Below, piece by piece: positions 18,264-28,037 of a stretch of 64,000 nt of DNA. Origin of the DNA: Pseudomonadales bacterium (GTDB taxonomy: Bacteria; Pseudomonadota; Gammaproteobacteria; Pseudomonadales; JAHRWD01). Positions within the stretch are counted from its first letter, which is position 1; the number at the start of each line of letters is the position of its first letter. The notes under the pieces were generated by a model that worked only from the letters and a program-made list of their open reading frames with translations, searched no databases and had not been told where the DNA came from. The DNA lies in contig JARGPR010000012.1 of NCBI GenBank assembly GCA_029210125.1, positions 21,198-85,197 of the forward strand, written 5' to 3'. The translations under genes and the position numbers were made by a program.

Positions 18264-20618
18264 TTGAATATAAGCCAACTACTGGCCGATGAACTCGGTC
18301 TTGCCCTTCCCTATGTGAACGCTGCTATTGATATGCTGGATGACGGCGCTACAGTTCCCTTTATTGCTCGGTACCGAAAAGAGCAGACCGGCGAAATGAC
18401 CGACGAGAGCCTGCGTAATCTGCAGACCCGCCTGATCTATCTGCGGGAATTTAAAGAACGCCGTGCAGTGGTACTAAAGAGTATCGATGAGCAGGGCAAA
18501 CTAACTCCGGAACTGGAGCGTTCAATTAATGCGGCCCAGACCAAAACCGCCCTTGAAGACCTCTATTTACCCTACAAACCAAAACGCCGGACCAAGGGCC
18601 AGATCGCCATCGAAGCGGGGCTTGAGCCACTGGCGGCGAGCCTGCTAGAAAACCCGGAACTGGAGCCAATGGCAGAAGCTGATAAATTTCTCAATTCAGA
18701 AGCGGGGTTTGAGGATGCCGATGCGGTGCTGCAGGGTGCCAAATATATCCTAATGGAGCAGTTTGCAGAAAATGCCGAGCTACTGGCGAGTATTCGGGAG
18801 CAGATGTGGCAGAAGGGTGAAATTCGAGTAAAAGTTGTTGAAGGAAAAGAGAGCGAAGGCGAGAAATTTCGTGACTATTTTGAGTTCGATGAAAAAATAA
18901 AAAAAATCCCCTCCCACCGGATGCTGGCAATACTGCGGGGTCGCAAGGAAGGCTTTTTGAATTCGAGCATCGAACTGGACTATGACGAAGCTCTGAGCCA
19001 TCCCTGCGAAGGGCAGATTGCCCATTGTTTTGGTATTACCGATCAGCAACGTCCCGCCGATAAGTGGTTAAAAGAGGTGGTGCGCTGGTGCTGGCGGATC
19101 AAACTTTCATCCAGTATTGAAGTGGATTTGATGGTGCAGTTGCGCCAGGCCGCAGAGCTGGAGGCAATTTCAGTATTTGCTTCCAATCTGCATGATCTGT
19201 TACTGGCAGCTCCCGCAGGGCCACGTGTCACCATGGGCCTCGATCCAGCTTATCGAACCGGCGTTAAAACGGTTGTGATCGATCAGACCGGTAAAGTGCT
19301 CGATCATGTCGCGATTTTTCCCCATAAACCACAGGGGCAGTGGGACAAATCCCTCGCTGAACTGGCGGGCCTGTGTAAAAAACACAAGGTGGATTTGGTA
19401 GCGATTGGTAACGGCACAGCCTCTCGAGAGACCGACCAACTTGCACTGGAGCTGATCAAAAACAATCCGGAATTAAAACTTACCAAATTGGTGGTCAGTG
19501 AAGCCGGTGCCTCGGTCTATTCCGCGTCAGAATTGGCGGGTCAGGAGTTTCCTGACCTTGATGTAACCGTGCGTGGTGCAATCTCGATTGCCCGACGTTT
19601 GCAGGATCCACTCGCCGAACTGGTAAAGGTGGACCCAAAAGCGATTGGTGTTGGCCAGTATCAACACGATGTCAATCAAACCCAGCTCGCGGGCAGTCTG
19701 GATAACGTAGTGGAGGATTGTGTAAACGCCGTAGGGGTTGATCTAAACACCGCGTCGGCCGCACTGCTGGCTCGGGTTTCCGGCATGAACAAAACCGTAG
19801 CGAGTAATGTGGTTGAGTTTCGTGAGCAGAATGGATTGTTCAAAAACCGTAAGGAACTGCTCAAAGTCCCGCGCCTTGGTGAAAAAGCCTTTGAACAGGC
19901 AGCGGGTTTCCTGCGGGTGCGGGGTGAAAATCCACTGGATAACTCCAGTGTGCACCCTGAATCCTATGCAGTGGTTGAAACCATGGCCGCCAGCAACGAT
20001 AAATCGGTGGATGAAATACTGGGTGATCGGGCATTTTTACGAAAGCTCAAACCGGCTGATTATGTTACCGAAACCACCGGAGAACCAACGGTTCGAGATA
20101 TTATTGCCGAACTCGAAAAACCTGGCCGCGACCCCCGCCCAGAGTTTAAAACCGCCAGCTTTCAGGAGGGTGTAGAAAAACTCAGTGACCTTAAAGAGGA
20201 TATGATTCTGGAGGGAGTGATCACCAACGTCACTAACTTTGGTGCCTTTGTTGATGTCGGTGTTCATCAGGATGGATTGGTACATATCTCGGCATTATCT
20301 GAGCAGTTCGTAAAGGATCCACGAACGGTAGTGAAAGCGGGAGATGTGGTGAAGGTAAAAGTGATGGCGGTGGATGTTCAGCGCAAGCGTATCGGTTTGA
20401 CGATGCGGCTATCCGACAAGGCTCAGGATGCTGAAAACAAAGATGCTGGAAATAACCGCGATCAAAAAAATGAGAAAGGGCGATCCGATAACCGGCGTGG
20501 AGGTAGCAAACCCGGCGCAGGAGGAAAATCCCGCAGTGGAAAACAGCAGTCTGAAAAACCGCAACAACCAGCTGGGGCAATGGCCAATGCGCTAGCGGCG
20601 GCGCTTTTGAAAAAATAG
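18264..20618 (+). CDS. tex: Transcription accessory protein Tex
   Basis: This 784-aa RNA-binding protein has the Tex N-terminal helical domain ([20 protein letters not shown]), the YqgF/RNase-H-like domain ([16 protein letters not shown]) near 325, and helix-hairpin-helix repeats ([16 protein letters not shown]). An S1 domain sits at about 650-725 ([20 protein letters not shown]). The Lys/Gly/Gln-rich tail after 725 looks unstructured. The start is TTG at 18264; no ATG lies nearby and the N-terminus fits homologues. It ends into a strong bidirectional terminator. Confidence 0.95.
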   Translation: MNISQLLADELGLALPYVNAAIDMLDDGATVPFIARYRKEQTGEMTDESLRNLQTRLIYLREFKERRAVVLKSIDEQGKLTPELERSINAAQTKTALEDLYLPYKPKRRTKGQIAIEAGLEPLAASLLENPELEPMAEADKFLNSEAGFEDADAVLQGAKYILMEQFAENAELLASIREQMWQKGEIRVKVVEGKESEGEKFRDYFEFDEKIKKIPSHRMLAILRGRKEGFLNSSIELDYDEALSHPCEGQIAHCFGITDQQRPADKWLKEVVRWCWRIKLSSSIEVDLMVQLRQAAELEAISVFASNLHDLLLAAPAGPRVTMGLDPAYRTGVKTVVIDQTGKVLDHVAIFPHKPQGQWDKSLAELAGLCKKHKVDLVAIGNGTASRETDQLALELIKNNPELKLTKLVVSEAGASVYSASELAGQEFPDLDVTVRGAISIARRLQDPLAELVKVDPKAIGVGQYQHDVNQTQLAGSLDNVVEDCVNAVGVDLNTASAALLARVSGMNKTVASNVVEFREQNGLFKNRKELLKVPRLGEKAFEQAAGFLRVRGENPLDNSSVHPESYAVVETMAASNDKSVDEILGDRAFLRKLKPADYVTETTGEPTVRDIIAELEKPGRDPRPEFKTASFQEGVEKLSDLKEDMILEGVITNVTNFGAFVDVGVHQDGLVHISALSEQFVKDPRTVVKAGDVVKVKVMAVDVQRKRIGLTMRLSDKAQDAENKDAGNNRDQKNEKGRSDNRRGGSKPGAGGKSRSGKQQSEKPQQPAGAMANALAAALLKK

Positions 20619-20656
20619 CAGAGGCGAAAAGTAACAGGAATGCCAATTGGTTAAAC

Positions 20657-20688
20657 AAAAAAGCCCCGCTCAGAAGCGGGGCTTTTTT
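20657..20688. terminator. Bidirectional intrinsic terminator between tex and gloB
   Basis: A perfect 14-bp hairpin (20657-20670 with 20675-20688, loop CAGA) has a GC core GCCCCGCT and A/T runs at both ends, so it works for tex on the plus strand and gloB on the minus strand. Confidence 0.95.
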
Positions 20689-20752
20689 GTTTGCGGTTAC
20701 TTCTGAGTGACGCCTCGATAACCGGATTGCATGGTTGGTTGAGAGCTAAGCC

Positions 20753-21538
20753 CTAAGGATCGACGAAGTTATTTTTCCACTCTCTCATTTCTGCAAACAC
20801 TTCGACGGGCGAAGGGAGCGTTTTACCGCTGTGCGTTTCAATCGAGGCTTTAATGTCTTGGTCATCGCAACGTAGAAACGGGTTGGTTTCTAATTCGATA
20901 GAAAGAGGGGTCGGTACGGTAGGCCGCGAGTGGCGACGTTTGGTCGCCGTCCTGCTGAGGCGGTCTCGGATAGCCTGCTCATCAGGGCTGACTTCCCGGG
21001 CAAAATATAGGTTTGATTGTGTGTATTCGTGAGCACAGTAAACCTGCGTATCTTTATGCAGCGCTGCGAGTTTGCTTAGCGAGCCGTGCATCTGCTCAGC
21101 AGTGCCTTCAAAAACTCTACCGCAGCCACCGGCGAACAGGGTATCACCACAAAATACCGCAGGGTTTTCCGCGTTGTCGTAGACAAAAGCAATGTGATCC
21201 AGGGTGTGTCCGGGGATTTCGATCACTTTAAAGCTGCTGCCGGCTGCTTCTACTGTGTCGCCTTCTTTTACGCGGTTGGTAATCTCTTTGATTTTATCGT
21301 TGGCTGGACCATAAACAGGCACGTTTTTGTGTTCCAGCAATTTGGCAATGCCTCCGGTATGGTCTGGGTGATGATGAGTAATCAGAATACCGGCAAGCTC
21401 TTCGCCGCTGATAGCCAGCTTGTCCAGCACAGGTTGTGCATCACCGGGATCAACGACCCAGGCTTCTTTGGTATCTGGATTGCTGATCAGCCAGATATAG
21501 TTGTCTGTAAAAGCTAAAATAGGCGCGACTTTAAACAT
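20753..21538 (-). CDS. gloB: Hydroxyacylglutathione hydrolase (glyoxalase II)
   Basis: This 261-aa metallo-beta-lactamase-fold enzyme has the binuclear metal motif THHHPDHTGG (about 53-62) and the second-site ligands in CGDTLFAGGCGRVFEGT. It splits S-D-lactoylglutathione to D-lactate and glutathione, completing methylglyoxal removal. It begins MFKVAPILAFTDNYIWLI, typical of GloB. Length is usual. It is convergent with tex and is followed upstream by the SDR gene on the same strand, 56 bp away. Confidence 0.94.
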   Translation of the reverse strand: MFKVAPILAFTDNYIWLISNPDTKEAWVVDPGDAQPVLDKLAISGEELAGILITHHHPDHTGGIAKLLEHKNVPVYGPANDKIKEITNRVKEGDTVEAAGSSFKVIEIPGHTLDHIAFVYDNAENPAVFCGDTLFAGGCGRVFEGTAEQMHGSLSKLAALHKDTQVYCAHEYTQSNLYFAREVSPDEQAIRDRLSRTATKRRHSRPTVPTPLSIELETNPFLRCDDQDIKASIETHSGKTLPSPVEVFAEMREWKNNFVDP

Positions 21539-21594
21539 GATAAAAACTCCCTAATTTTTAGAAATCTAATATTGGTATCGTTTTTGTTGTTTGT

Positions 21595-22362
21595 TTATTG
21601 AGCGGTATAACCACCGTCGATCACCAGTTCAGAACCGGTTACGAATGATGACTCATCGGACGCCAGGTATAAAACGCCATTGGCAATATCCTGCGGATCG
21701 CCCAATCGACCGATTGGATGCAGGCTGATCAGGTGTTGTCGTGCAGCTTCCCCCTGGTCGCCATCAAAAATTTGCTGGATCATCGGTGTGTCGATAAAGC
21801 CAGGGTGAACCGAGTTTACTCGAATACCGTAACCTGCATTTGCGCAATGTAGTGCGGCTGATTTTGTCAGCAGTTTTACTCCACCTTTGCTGGCGTTGTA
21901 GGCTGCACTTCCCGCCGCACCGATCAGCCCCATAATGGATGAGATATTGATGATAGAGCCGCCTCCGGTTTGCTTCATGGTGCGGATGCCGTGTTTGGTG
22001 CCAAGGAATACCGCATCGAGGTTGATGCTCATCAGGTGCTGCCAATCTTCCAATGTGCCATCTTCGGCACTGCCACCCGCCGCGATACCGGCGTTGTTGA
22101 CCAGTATGCTGAGGCTTCCATATTCTGCGGTAGTGGCTGCGACAATCTCCTCCCAGCGTGCTTCTTTGGTGACGTCCTGATGCATTGCAATAGCTTTGCC
22201 GCCGGCACTTTTGATTTCGTCAGCGACGGCTTGCGCCCCAGCTTCATTGATGTCGGTAACGACAACGGAAGCGCCTTCACGCGCCATAGTCATGGACTGG
22301 GCGCGGCCTAATCCGGATGCGCCGCCGCTAACTAATGCTACCTTACCTTCTAATCTAGCCAT
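21595..22362 (-). CDS. Short-chain dehydrogenase/reductase
   Basis: This 255-aa SDR starts at ATG 22362 (MARLEGKVALV), behind a minus-strand GAGGAAC; the ATG at 22377 overlaps that ribosome site. It has the cofactor motif VSGGASGLGRAQ, the NNAG motif VNNAGIAAGG, catalytic Ser in NISSIMG and Tyr-x3-Lys in YNASKGG. Asp-rich VVVTDINEAG suggests NAD(H) rather than NADP(H). It resembles the 3-alpha/20-beta-hydroxysteroid and cyclohexanol dehydrogenase groups. The substrate is not determinable. Confidence 0.88.
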   Translation of the reverse strand: MARLEGKVALVSGGASGLGRAQSMTMAREGASVVVTDINEAGAQAVADEIKSAGGKAIAMHQDVTKEARWEEIVAATTAEYGSLSILVNNAGIAAGGSAEDGTLEDWQHLMSINLDAVFLGTKHGIRTMKQTGGGSIINISSIMGLIGAAGSAAYNASKGGVKLLTKSAALHCANAGYGIRVNSVHPGFIDTPMIQQIFDGDQGEAARQHLISLHPIGRLGDPQDIANGVLYLASDESSFVTGSELVIDGGYTAQ

Positions 22363-22725
22363 TTTTTTGTTCCTCATTTTGTGATTAACAGTTATTTAAT
22401 AAAACGTATCTTTTCTAATTATTATGCCGGTGCAAAGCCACTGAAAGCGGTTGCTGCCACATTTTCAAACTAAACAGGCAGGTCAACCAGGGGGGTGGTG
22501 TTGGGGGCAGCTGGCCCTGGTTTGTGTATTCGAGGCTAGAGGACAACCTGGAGAATGAGGTTCGTTAACCAACAAAATAAGTAGTATTCAAATTATTATG
22601 TTCGGAATCATGCAGCATGGCGCGCTGTTTTTCAATCTTTGAAGGGGTGTCTAGCGGTTGGTTTTTTTAGCCCAAAAAAAGGGCGATCAATGACCGCCCT
22701 TTTTTTCGCTTGATTAGCTAGTAGA
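22363..22725. other. Gap between SDR and acyl-CoA dehydrogenase genes
   Basis: This 363-bp gap holds the promoter of the SDR and, at 22674-22706, the terminator of the acyl-CoA dehydrogenase gene. The middle (about 22440-22620) shows no ORF, RNA or repeat that can be supported. Confidence 0.5.
22674..22706 (-). terminator. Intrinsic terminator of the acyl-CoA dehydrogenase gene
   Basis: The stem AAAAAAAGGGCG (22674-22685) pairs with CGCCCTTTTTTT (22695-22706) over a 9-base loop. It lies 20 bp beyond the minus-strand acyl-CoA dehydrogenase stop, and A/T tracts on both sides also allow it to act on the other strand. Confidence 0.88.
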
Positions 22726-23859
22726 CTACATTTTGCGTGCGATGATCTCTTTCATGATTTCATTGGAGCCACCGTAGATGCGTGAAACCCGCGCATCGGC
22801 ATACTGTCGCGCGATGGGGTATTCCCACATATAGCCAAAACCACCATGCATTTGCAGGCATTGGTCAATCACCCGGCCCTGTAGTTCTGTAGACCAGAGT
22901 TTCAGTTTGGCAGCGGTTACGGGGTCAAGTTTCTTCTCAAGGTGAAGATCGATGCATTTCTCAAGGAAAGCACGACCGACGGTGATTTCGGCATCCATTT
23001 CCGCCAGTTTGAAACGGTTGTATTGGAGGTCCGCAATAGCGCTACCGAATACTTTTCGTTCGCGGGTGTATTCAAGGGTTCGCTTAAGCGCTACTTCCGC
23101 ACCTGAAATAGCTCCCATGCCGATGGTCAAACGCTCCTGCGCCAGTTCTTGCATCAGGTAGAAAAACCCGTTGCCCTCTTCACCGAGCAGGTTTTCTTTT
23201 GGAACCCGTACATCCTGGAAGAATAGCTCGGAGGTGTCCTGGGCTTTCATGCCGATTTTGTCGAGATTTTTACCTTTTTCAAAACCAGGTGTGCCCGCTT
23301 CGATCAACAACAGGCTGGTACCTTTAGCGCCTTGAGTGGGGTCGGTTTTACAAACCAGAATTAACAGGTCGCAATGCTGACCGTTGGTAATGAATGTTTT
23401 GGAACCGTTGACTACATAATGATCACCATCCAGGATCGCGGTGGTTTTAATATTTTGTAGATCTGAACCGGCACCGGGTTCAGTCATGGCAATCGCTCCT
23501 ACCATATCGCCGCTTGCCAGCTGTGGCAGGTATTTCATTTTTTGGTCTTCGTCGATGCTGTGCTTGAGAATATAGGGCGCAACGATATCCGAATGTACAC
23601 CAAAGCCAAGACCAGACAAACCTCGACGGGAAAGCTCTTCAACAGCAATCAGGGTGTACAGAAAGTTTACACCTGAACCACCGTATTGCTCCGGTAGTGT
23701 GTAGCAAAGAAAGCCTGCTTGACCGGCCTTGTTCCAAATTTCCCGCGCTACCTGGCCATCTTTTTCCCACTGATCGTGGTATGGAACGGCTTCGGTGTCG
23801 AGGAATTTGCTGAAGGCTTCTCTGAAAGCGACATGTTCTTCGGTAAAAGCAATACTCAT
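22726..23859 (-). CDS. Acyl-CoA dehydrogenase
   Basis: This 377-aa flavoenzyme has the three-domain acyl-CoA dehydrogenase fold. The FAD/substrate signature AIAMTEPGAGSDLQNIKT lies near 128-145, SKTFITNGQHCDL follows, and the C-terminal stretch QMHGGFGYMWEYPIARQYADAR is followed by RIYGGSNEIMKE. The residue before the GG in IYGG is the usual region for the catalytic glutamate of short/medium-chain members. It oxidises an acyl-CoA to the 2-enoyl-CoA and passes electrons to ETF. It stands alone with its own terminator and diverges from the PAS gene at 24108. Chain-length preference is unknown. Confidence 0.92.
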   Translation of the reverse strand: MSIAFTEEHVAFREAFSKFLDTEAVPYHDQWEKDGQVAREIWNKAGQAGFLCYTLPEQYGGSGVNFLYTLIAVEELSRRGLSGLGFGVHSDIVAPYILKHSIDEDQKMKYLPQLASGDMVGAIAMTEPGAGSDLQNIKTTAILDGDHYVVNGSKTFITNGQHCDLLILVCKTDPTQGAKGTSLLLIEAGTPGFEKGKNLDKIGMKAQDTSELFFQDVRVPKENLLGEEGNGFFYLMQELAQERLTIGMGAISGAEVALKRTLEYTRERKVFGSAIADLQYNRFKLAEMDAEITVGRAFLEKCIDLHLEKKLDPVTAAKLKLWSTELQGRVIDQCLQMHGGFGYMWEYPIARQYADARVSRIYGGSNEIMKEIIARKM

Positions 23860-24107
23860 GAGGTTTTGTCTCCAATAAGCTAAATAGGTATGTGTTTGTG
23901 GGTGGATACTGAGTGCAGCGGTGCTATTTTGGCATCATTTTCAGGAATTTTCAGCCGGTTACCTGAGCTGGGTCAATTTAACGCTTTACGCTACTTAAAG
24001 CCGCGAAGCTAGTAGGGCCATTTTTTTGGCTTGAGCTAAGCTTAACCTGATCCATTGCTGAGTTTTAGGTAAACAGCAAATGCAGGTAATTTTTAGAAGA
24101 GGCTTGA

Positions 24108-24629
24108 ATGAAAAATAAGATAGTACCGACCGGCAGGGAGCGGTCGCTCAAGGAGGATACCTATATCGTCTCCAAGACCGACACCAAAGGTAAAATCACC
24201 TATGCAAATAGAATATTCATGGAGATCAGTGGTTACGGTGAAGCTGATCTTCTCGGTGTTCAGCACAACATTCTCAGGCACCCGGATATGCCCCGCGGTG
24301 CTTTCAAATTGATGTGGGACACCATCAGTGCGGGTAAGGAGTTCTTCGCCTATGTGATCAATCTCTGCCGCAACGGAGATCATTATTGGGTGTTGGCAAA
24401 TATTACCCCTGATTATGATGCGGAGGGAAACATTGTGGGCTATTTCTCGGTGCGGCGTTTACCGAACCCGGAAGTCGTAAAAGCCCTGATTCCCGTTTAT
24501 GCGCAAATGGTTGCGGAGGAGAAACGGGTTGGAGCCAAGGGCGCTATTGAAGCTTCCCAAGCCATCTTAATGAATCTGATTCAGGAGGCCGGTCATGATA
24601 GCTATGAGACGTTTATTCTTAGCCTCTAG
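24108..24629 (+). CDS. Soluble Aer-type PAS protein (CetB-like energy sensor)
   Basis: This 173-aa protein is essentially one PAS domain (about 20-130) with the Aer signature [20 protein letters not shown] and [13 protein letters not shown]. In Aer this type binds FAD and senses redox state. No membrane or signalling domain is present. The gene overlaps the following MCP by 35 bp (24595-24629), so the two are surely expressed together. The pair matches the split arrangement of Campylobacter CetB (PAS) and CetA (membrane transducer). The residues after about 130 are helical and may contact the partner. FAD binding is inferred, not seen. Confidence 0.8.
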   Translation: MKNKIVPTGRERSLKEDTYIVSKTDTKGKITYANRIFMEISGYGEADLLGVQHNILRHPDMPRGAFKLMWDTISAGKEFFAYVINLCRNGDHYWVLANITPDYDAEGNIVGYFSVRRLPNPEVVKALIPVYAQMVAEEKRVGAKGAIEASQAILMNLIQEAGHDSYETFILSL

Positions 24630-26055
24630 GATAAAACTATATGCCGCGCTTCAAACCGTTTTTGTTGGGGCACTGGCGGTTAGTCTTTTTGTTTCCACCG
24701 AAGGCAAGATAGCGCCACTTATATTGTTTGCGCTTTCGATACTGGCAACCGTTATTTATTTATATGGTATGCGTGGCCCTCTGCACTGTATTTCGGAGAT
24801 AAAAAGAGTCATCCAGGAGATGCATGAAGGGGAATTTGGCTCGCGTATTACCCGCGTACCCTGGACCGGCGAACTAGGGCAGGTTGCATGGGATATGAAT
24901 GAATCGTTAGATCAGATGGAGGCCTATTTTCGAGAGTTGAACACCTGTTTTTATTTGGTATCAGGAGGTTATTACCATCGCTTCCCTTTTGCTGAAGGGA
25001 TGAAGGGTGAATTTGGGACATCGCTGGGGCTCATAACCCAATCGCTTCGAGCGATGGAAGAAAACGCACAACTGATCAAAAGGAATGAGATGGCCTCTGA
25101 GCTACAGGAGCTAAATGCCACACAGATAATGAATAACCTTCAGCTGAGCCAAACGGATTTGATTAATATTAACGAAGTGATGGGACAGGTGGGTGAAATA
25201 GCGACGGAAAACGTACAGCTGGCTGAGTCGAGTCAATCCAGTATCAGTCAGGTCGTGGAGGCTCAACAACAATCAATGGAGATGATCACCAACAACACCC
25301 GTGCAGTAGAAAAACTGAATGAAATGAGCTCTGAAATCAGTGGTGTTCTGAATATGATAAGAGACATTGCTGACCAAACTAATCTGTTAGCACTGAATGC
25401 TTCTATTGAAGCGGCACGAGCAGGTGAGCACGGGCGAGGTTTTGCTGTGGTTGCGGATGAGGTTAAAAATCTAGCATCCCACACCAAAAATGCGACGGAT
25501 GAGATCAGCGAGGTGGTGAGCGGCTTTCAAAATGAAACCAGTAAAATGCATAAAAGCTCTAGCGATATGACCCAGATGGCTGAACGCGTGCAGACCACAG
25601 TCGAGAAAGTTAGGGGTGGGTTTATTGAGTTTGCGGAGCGTGCGGAGTTAACCCTTGATAGCGTAGATAGAGCGGGGAACACCTGTTTCGGCTCGTTGGT
25701 CAAAGTCGATCATATGATCTACAAACAAAAAGCCTATAAGCTATTTTCTTCAGGAATAGATATACCTGAAGCGATAGACGTTGGCGTAGATAGTCATTCA
25801 TGCCGACTGGGTAAATGGTATGAAGAAGGGGCGGGCAAGCAGCATTTTAGTACTTCGCGCTCTTACCCCAAGCTAAAAGAGCCCCACGACGAAGTACACA
25901 ACGTAGCTCACCAATTGTTAGGTGAGCTCAAAAATGATTGGCATCAAGATGAAGATACGCGACAAACCGTTTTAGCGCTGTACCAAAATATGGAATTGGC
26001 CAGTGACGGGCTGATGGGAATTGTGGATAAGCTCGTGGTCGAACAGGCAGGCTAA
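24595..26055 (+). CDS. Methyl-accepting chemotaxis protein with CZB zinc-binding tail (CetA-like)
   Basis: This 486-aa transducer starts at ATG 24595 behind AGGAGG (24583-24588), inside the PAS gene. Two adjacent hydrophobic segments (about 14-30 and 36-55) leave almost no periplasmic domain, as in CetA and Aer. A HAMP-like part is followed by the signalling hairpin ([20 protein letters not shown], about 260-280). The C-terminus (about 365-470) is a CZB domain with [19 protein letters not shown] and [10 protein letters not shown], supplying the usual His/Cys/His/His zinc ligands. It likely passes redox signals from the PAS partner, with zinc or oxidant input from CZB. An intrinsic terminator follows. 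Confidence 0.88.
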   Translation: MIAMRRLFLASRIKLYAALQTVFVGALAVSLFVSTEGKIAPLILFALSILATVIYLYGMRGPLHCISEIKRVIQEMHEGEFGSRITRVPWTGELGQVAWDMNESLDQMEAYFRELNTCFYLVSGGYYHRFPFAEGMKGEFGTSLGLITQSLRAMEENAQLIKRNEMASELQELNATQIMNNLQLSQTDLININEVMGQVGEIATENVQLAESSQSSISQVVEAQQQSMEMITNNTRAVEKLNEMSSEISGVLNMIRDIADQTNLLALNASIEAARAGEHGRGFAVVADEVKNLASHTKNATDEISEVVSGFQNETSKMHKSSSDMTQMAERVQTTVEKVRGGFIEFAERAELTLDSVDRAGNTCFGSLVKVDHMIYKQKAYKLFSSGIDIPEAIDVGVDSHSCRLGKWYEEGAGKQHFSTSRSYPKLKEPHDEVHNVAHQLLGELKNDWHQDEDTRQTVLALYQNMELASDGLMGIVDKLVVEQAG

Positions 26056-26064
26056 TGCGTAACT

Positions 26065-26092
26065 ATAGAATAGTGGGATTCTATTTTTTTTT
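26065..26092 (+). terminator. Intrinsic terminator after the CetA-like gene
   Basis: The stem ATAGAAT (26065-26071) pairs with ATTCTAT (26078-26084) over a 6-base loop, followed by eight T residues (26085-26092). It lies just after the MCP stop and overlaps the 3' end of fur, which comes from the other strand. Confidence 0.8.
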
Positions 26093-26500
26093 ACCGCAAT
26101 CGCCGCAAATCCCATAAAGGTAAAAACTGTGGTCGGTGAGTTCATAACCAGCCTTGGCGGCGATCTCCTCCTGTCGTTGCTCGATTAAAGGGTCTGCAAA
26201 CTCTTCAATTTTGCCGCACTTGATACAAACCAGGTGATCGTGATGGTCGTCATCACTTAATTCAAAAACTGAATGGCCACTTTCAAAGTGGTGACGCACC
26301 ACCAAACCTGCCCCTTCAAATTGGGTGAGAACCCGGTATACCGTTGCAAGGCCGATCTCTTCCCCGGCTTCAAGTAGTGCCTTGTAAAGATCTTCCGCGC
26401 TCATATGACGTTTACTGGATTCTTCTTCAAGTAGTTGAAGAACTTTGAGTCGAGGTAGTGTGACCTTTAAGCCGGCATTGCGAATGCTCTGGTTTGACAT
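26081..26500 (-). CDS. fur: Ferric uptake regulator Fur
   Basis: This 139-aa protein starts at ATG 26500 (MSNQSIRNAGLKVTLPRLKV) behind a minus-strand AAGGAT; an upstream in-frame extension to 26578 does not match the family. It has a winged-helix DNA-binding domain (about 1-85, LATVYRVLTQFEGAGLV), the metal motif DDHHDHLVCIKCGKIEEF with HHDH and CxxC, and a late CGDCGKKK. Fur binds Fe(II) and represses iron genes. The divergent fur-bamE pair is conserved in gammaproteobacteria. A degenerate AT-rich GATTATC-type match lies in the intergenic region but is too poor to call a Fur box. Confidence 0.95.
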   Translation of the reverse strand: MSNQSIRNAGLKVTLPRLKVLQLLEEESSKRHMSAEDLYKALLEAGEEIGLATVYRVLTQFEGAGLVVRHHFESGHSVFELSDDDHHDHLVCIKCGKIEEFADPLIEQRQEEIAAKAGYELTDHSFYLYGICGDCGKKK

Positions 26501-26730
26501 TATGATCCTTCCGCTTGTATCGAATGATGGCTCGAGCAGCGGATAGTGTTGTGTGTTGGCCCGTGCCCAATAAGCCAAATGGAAAGCTAATCGCTTCTTA
26601 ATCGTGAATGGGAAAGATTATCATAAACTTGGGCCTTTACACGAGTCTTCATTTCCGTTGGTCAGGTTGATGTAGCCGACAAGACTCGCAGCGGAAAAGC
26701 CTCGAACTATTTTTTATTGGGAATAATCCT

Positions 26731-27162
26731 TTGTTGTATCTGAAAAAAAACATCAGGTTGGCTAATGCCAGCCTATACACGCTGTTTCTAATGAGTTTGT
26801 TGGGTGGGTGCTCGTTGTTCCCTGGCGTGTACCGGATTGATATCCAGCAGGGTAACCAGATTACTCAGGAGATGGTTGATCAGCTTAAGCCAGGTATGAC
26901 GGATAAGCAGGTGCGTTTTATACTAGGCACACCGTTAATCATTGATAGCTTTCATCCCCAGCGTTGGGATTATGTGTACCGAATGGATAAGCCCAATGAG
27001 GATACAGAAAGTAAGCGCCTGACGGTGTTTTTTGAAGATGATCTACTTCATCACTTTATCGCTGACTTATCTGATAGAAAGGCCTCAAGCAAGGTGGTGG
27101 AACTGATTGAAGAACCGAAGGACGAGCGGCTCAAAATACCTGGGCGAGGGCGGTTCAAATAA
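26731..27162 (+). CDS. bamE: Outer membrane protein assembly factor BamE (lipoprotein)
   Basis: This 143-aa lipoprotein has a hydrophobic signal and lipobox LLGGCS, giving a lipidated Cys at about residue 27. The mature part has the SmpA/OmlA fold with QGNQITQEMVDQLKPGMTDKQVRFILGTP and RWDYVYRM. BamE steadies BamA/BamD in the complex that folds outer-membrane beta-barrels. The start is taken as TTG 26731; a second TTG at 26734 is equally possible. It is divergent from fur, the usual neighbour. Confidence 0.92.
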   Translation: MLYLKKNIRLANASLYTLFLMSLLGGCSLFPGVYRIDIQQGNQITQEMVDQLKPGMTDKQVRFILGTPLIIDSFHPQRWDYVYRMDKPNEDTESKRLTVFFEDDLLHHFIADLSDRKASSKVVELIEEPKDERLKIPGRGRFK

Positions 27163-27220
27163 TTGAAACGGTTGTATTTAGGTTCTTCTTCATTCAACGA
27201 AAGTCTGTTCTGTAATTTCT

Positions 27221-27574
27221 TTAGGCCTTAGTTCTATCATCCTTGGCTTTCGCTGCTCGCTTCTTGCGAGATTCCTTTGGATCTATCAACAGCGGTCGGT
27301 ATACCTCAATTCGATCACCGGGCTTCAGCATTTGTACTTTAGGTTTAGATACCAGTTTGCTGAATATTCCCATCTTGCTGGATTCAAGGTCGATTTCCGG
27401 GAACTTTTGATCAATCCCAGAAGCTACCGCAGCATCGTAGACCGAACAATCTTCCGGGACGCTAACTGTCAGTATCAACTGTTTTTCCGGTGTCGCGTAA
27501 GCCACTTCAATACTAATTTCAGCGTTTTTGGTTTCAGTGTTACTGTTCATAGCCTCACTGCTATTAGTTTCCAT
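27221..27574 (-). CDS. RnfH-family ubiquitin-like protein
   Basis: This 117-aa protein starts best at ATG 27574 behind AGGAAA; starts at 27619 or 27550 are also in frame. The core ISIEVAYATPEKQLILTVSVPE through KPGDRIEVYRPLLIDPKESR is the RnfH/UPF0125 beta-grasp fold. The basic tail ends the protein, and the N-terminus carries an Asn/Glu-rich extension not seen in short homologues. It overlaps the ratA stop by a few bases, forming the usual ratA-rnfH pair. Molecular function is unclear despite the name. Confidence 0.85.
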   Translation of the reverse strand: METNSSEAMNSNTETKNAEISIEVAYATPEKQLILTVSVPEDCSVYDAAVASGIDQKFPEIDLESSKMGIFSKLVSKPKVQMLKPGDRIEVYRPLLIDPKESRKKRAAKAKDDRTKA

Positions 27575-27998
27575 AGAGTTTCCTGGCTTGTCCTTGGATA
27601 GAATTGATGAGGTCATCAATGGTGGCGGATAACATCCGTTTCATGGCTTTTTCAGCTAAGCGGCTGGCCAGCGTAAAGGTCAGTTCAAAATCAATTTTGC
27701 AGGCTTGTGCATCCAGAGATGTGATCTCCCAGCCGCCCTTGAGATTTTTGAAAGGACCTGAAACCAGCGCCATTCTAATATATTCTGGCCGACAAACCTG
27801 GTTGCGAGTTACAAAGGTTACGTTTACACCACCCTTGCCTAATTGAAGCTCGGCTTCCAGTTCGGTACTAGTTTCGGATATAACCTTGGCGGAACTGCAG
27901 CCGTTCATAAATTGAGGGTATTCTTCTACATCGTAGACCAGGTCGTAAATTTGATCGGCGGAGTAGGGCAGAAGAAGGTTTCGGCTAATTTTTTGCAT
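27564..27998 (-). CDS. ratA: RatA/Coq10-type START-fold protein
   Basis: This 144-aa protein begins MQKISRNLLLPYSADQIYDLVYDVEEYPQFMNGC, the hallmark of the RatA/Coq10 polyketide-cyclase family. In E. coli RatA was described as blocking 70S subunit joining, while homologues act as ubiquinone-binding proteins needed for respiration; either role is possible here. It sits directly before rnfH on the minus strand and after an NSS transporter gene. In related genomes smpB lies right beside it; here the transporter intervenes. Confidence 0.9.
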   Translation of the reverse strand: MQKISRNLLLPYSADQIYDLVYDVEEYPQFMNGCSSAKVISETSTELEAELQLGKGGVNVTFVTRNQVCRPEYIRMALVSGPFKNLKGGWEITSLDAQACKIDFELTFTLASRLAEKAMKRMLSATIDDLINSIQGQARKLYGN

Positions 27999-28037
27999 TT
28001 GATTTTATATCTAAAAAAATACTTTTAGGCTCAGGTA

